Source of the DNA: Casuarina equisetifolia
Taxonomy: Eukaryota > Streptophyta > Magnoliopsida > Fagales > Casuarinaceae
Direction of reading: 5' to 3'
Length of the DNA stretch: 64,000 nucleotides
Assembly: GCA_028551475.1 (NCBI GenBank)
Contig: CM052358.1
Span: 20,734,853-20,798,852 of the forward strand
Shown one piece after another: positions 62,160 through 64,000 of this stretch (position 1 is the stretch's first letter; every line of letters starts with the position of its first letter). The notes beneath the pieces were generated by a model. It made no database searches, was not told where the DNA came from, and saw only the letters and a list, made by a program, of their open reading frames with translations. The translations under genes and the position numbers were made by a program.

Positions 62160-62619
62160 TTATTTTAGCAATAATGTTTGACCTTTCACACAATTGACAA
62201 TATCTAAAGTTGCAACTTCACCAACTACTTGCCCACCATTGCAATAGTTGGGGAGTTTACAAACCACATTGCCAAGACATTTCTTACATGCATGACCATA
62301 GAGGTCATTGCTGCAATGAACCATACCATAGAGTCTTTGAGATAAACCAAGCTTCAATTGTTTAGAAGCATACAACTTTCAATTAAAATAAGCTTTGTTT
62401 TATAACATGCTTAGCAGATCCTTAACTTTTGGGTTGCATAAAGTAAGGTTATTTACTTTTTGGATGTTCCATAAGTACAAGTTGTTTTTGTTATTGATTT
62501 TTCCAAAGAAATTTACATTCGAGTATTTTATGAGGCATGTTGTTGTACCAAATGATTGCTCCTTCATAATGTGGATGTAGTGGGCAGAATTGGGTTCCTG
62601 ATTAAAAGGGAAAAATGGA
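62160..62619 (-). pseudogene. CRRSP copy D, decayed and truncated
   Basis: Domain-2 part of a DUF26 protein is still readable: LYGMVHCSNDLYGHACKKCL keeps C-X8-C-X2-C. Upstream (to the right) the frame has stops, although nucleotide alignment to copy C continues ('aatgattgctcctt...gggcagaattgggttcctg' against 'ttatcgctcctt...ggacagcggttgcgaagctccctg'). The alignment ends at 62619, where a gypsy LTR starts. The signal peptide and domain 1 are absent from the window. Confidence 0.8.
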
Positions 62620-63033
62620 TGTTGGGGATGATCTAAAGATCAATTAATCCTTGCTCTTTTCTGTCTCCTTGTTTGTCTTCAACTAACAATAGACCTATTT
62701 CTTTTTAACTAATAGCATACATAATTGCATCTAAGGGACACAAATTACCTTAGCATCAAAAGGAAACTACACCTTTGTTTCAAAGGGAAACCAAACTTGA
62801 ATAATAAAGAGAGTTCATACAAGTCTACCGCCTCTCTCCTCAATTTTGCCCTAAATCATGAAATAAAAAAGCCTATTTACAATAATGACCTTCTCAAGGC
62901 TAGAACATGACTCCTACACGGGATAGTTTACAAAAAGTCCAATCTTAAATAATAAATTCCCACATACTCAAAACAACAAGCCCATAAATCCATTACATAA
63001 ACGCTTAAATACTAAAATAAAAGGCATGTGACA
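62620..63033 (-). repeat. Gypsy 3' LTR
   Basis: Bounded on the minus strand by TGTCACATGCC and ...CCCAACA. Boundaries rest on TG/CA ends, the adjacent polypurine tract and the edge of CRRSP homology; no second LTR is available for comparison. Confidence 0.65.
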
Positions 63034-63051
63034 ACTCCTTCCCTTTTAAAC
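63034..63051 (-). other. Gypsy polypurine tract
   Basis: Minus strand AAAAGGGAAGGAGT directly upstream of the LTR TGTCACA. Confidence 0.7.
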
Positions 63052-63059
63052 AGGGACCT

Positions 63060-64000
63060 TGCCCTTAAGGTTGAATTTGAGGCATCTCTAGTGGAATTGA
63101 TCTAAGACCTCCCATGTAGCATTAACAACCATAAGTCCTTTCCCCATAACTAGTATTTGCTTCATTCCTTTTATGGACTGTGTCTCCAAGATGGCTTGAG
63201 AGATGGGAGCAAGTGCTTTTTCTGATTCAATAAACTTAGGTAGCTTTTCTTAAATTTGTACCTTTTTCTCCCAAAAACTCTTTTAAGGCCAACACATGGA
63301 AGACAAAATGACTTTTGGATTCTCCAAGAAGTTATAGTTGGTAAGTTAGAGATCTTTATTCCTTCCAATGCCTTAAAAGACCCATAGTATCGAGGGGATA
63401 ACTTCTCATTGCACTTCATTCCCACAGTGAGTACACGGTAGGATTGCAAACATAAGAATACCATGTCTCTTACTTGGAATTCCCTATCAATCTTGCCTTT
63501 ATCATATACCATTTTAATTTGGCTTTGTGATTGTAGTAGCTTTTCCTTTAACTTCTTTAACACATGGTCCATTTCCAACAACTCTTTCTCTACTACTTTT
63601 ACTGAGGTAGTGCTTGCTACATAATCAAGTAAAGTGGGGGAGGTATACCATACACAACCTTGTGAGGATATTTCCCTGTGAATATTGGTGTTGTAGCATA
63701 ACTCTGCCCATGGGAGCCATTTGATCTAGCTATTTGGTTGATCTCCAATGAAACACCTTAAATAAATTTCTAACACTTTGTTTACAACTTTAGTTTGCCC
63801 TTTAGATTAAGGGTGGTATGGTATGTTGTAGAGTGATTCAGGTATGTCCTATGAAGGCTGGATAATTCTTTCCAGAACAAGCTAGTGAATAATAGGTCCC
63901 TATCACTCACAATTTTTTGCGGCATGCCATACAATTTATAAATGTGTTGGAAGAATACCTTTACTATTGAAGATGTTGTGTAAAAATGCTGAATAGGCAT
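63060..64000 (-). pseudogene. Degenerate gypsy pol: integrase and C-terminal domain
   Basis: Frame 64000-63782 encodes integrase core sequence GMPQKIVSDRDLLFTSLFWK, with the second catalytic Asp in SDRD. Frame 63581-63171 encodes the integrase C-terminal region: MVYDKGKIDREFQVRDMVFL, then NEKLSPRYYGSFKALEGI, which matches the GDxVYLRLQPYR...LSPRFFGPY pattern of plant Ty3/gypsy elements. Stops and a frame change separate the pieces, and the catalytic Glu region (normally HPQTDGQTE) is altered. Non-functional. Confidence 0.88.

Larger units (their letters stand above)
62620..64000 (-). mobile_element. Ty3/gypsy LTR retrotransposon, 3' part, runs off the window
   Basis: Minus-strand element inserted in CRRSP copy D. 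Its 3' LTR is about 414 bp (62620-63033; TGTCACATG...CCCAACA when read on the minus strand). A polypurine tract lies just inside, and the 3' end of pol follows to the right edge. The other LTR and the target duplication lie outside the window. Confidence 0.8.

Overview
This is a nuclear segment from a flowering plant, most likely a eudicot. The evidence is GT-AG introns, AT-rich intergenic DNA, Ty1/copia and Ty3/gypsy LTR retrotransposons, and plant-only protein families (NAC, IQD, DUF26 cysteine-rich secretory proteins, OEP80-type plastid Omp85). The species cannot be named from the sequence. All splice models were made by eye from GT/AG sites, reading-frame continuity and family motifs. No prokaryotic or organellar genes were seen.

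Layout. (1) 1-18.3 kb: the 3' seven exons of an OEP80/P36-type plastid outer-envelope beta-barrel gene (+), a short intronless NAC gene (-), a three-exon secreted Expp1-like gene (-) with a 3-kb first intron, about 5.4 kb of AT-rich repeat-bearing DNA, and an intronless GT14/DUF266 glycosyltransferase (-). (2) 19.4-37.5 kb: a six-exon IQD calmodulin-binding gene with a 5'-UTR intron (-), a five-exon serine/threonine phosphatase PP7 gene (-) with an apparent one-base frameshift, and, divergently transcribed from it, a six-exon type-I DnaJ/HSP40 with a farnesylation box (+). (3) 37.9-64 kb: an expanded, repeat-rich block. It starts with a seven-exon receptor-like pseudokinase whose catalytic motifs are lost. 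Next come four DUF26 secreted-protein (CRRSP) loci in the same orientation: A is split by a 5.47-kb copia element with a perfect 5-bp target duplication, B and C are intact, and D is decayed and cut by a gypsy element that runs off the end of the window. A decayed second copy of the pseudokinase gene lies next to copy C and is itself split by a local tandem-repeat array. A further relict of a CRRSP promoter lies near 53.1 kb.

Functional picture. The left and middle parts are housekeeping and signalling genes: plastid protein insertion, Ca2+/calmodulin signalling, phosphatase and chaperone. The right part is a fast-evolving cluster in which a kinase-plus-CRRSP block seems to have been copied and then eroded by retrotransposons and repeats. 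I found no convincing tRNA, rRNA, CRISPR or operon-type feature. The most novel items are the HRD/DFG/APE-less kinase and its relict copy, the tandem array inside that relict, the PP7 frameshift, the foldback element in a PP7 intron, and the C-to-T style decay of the copia element.
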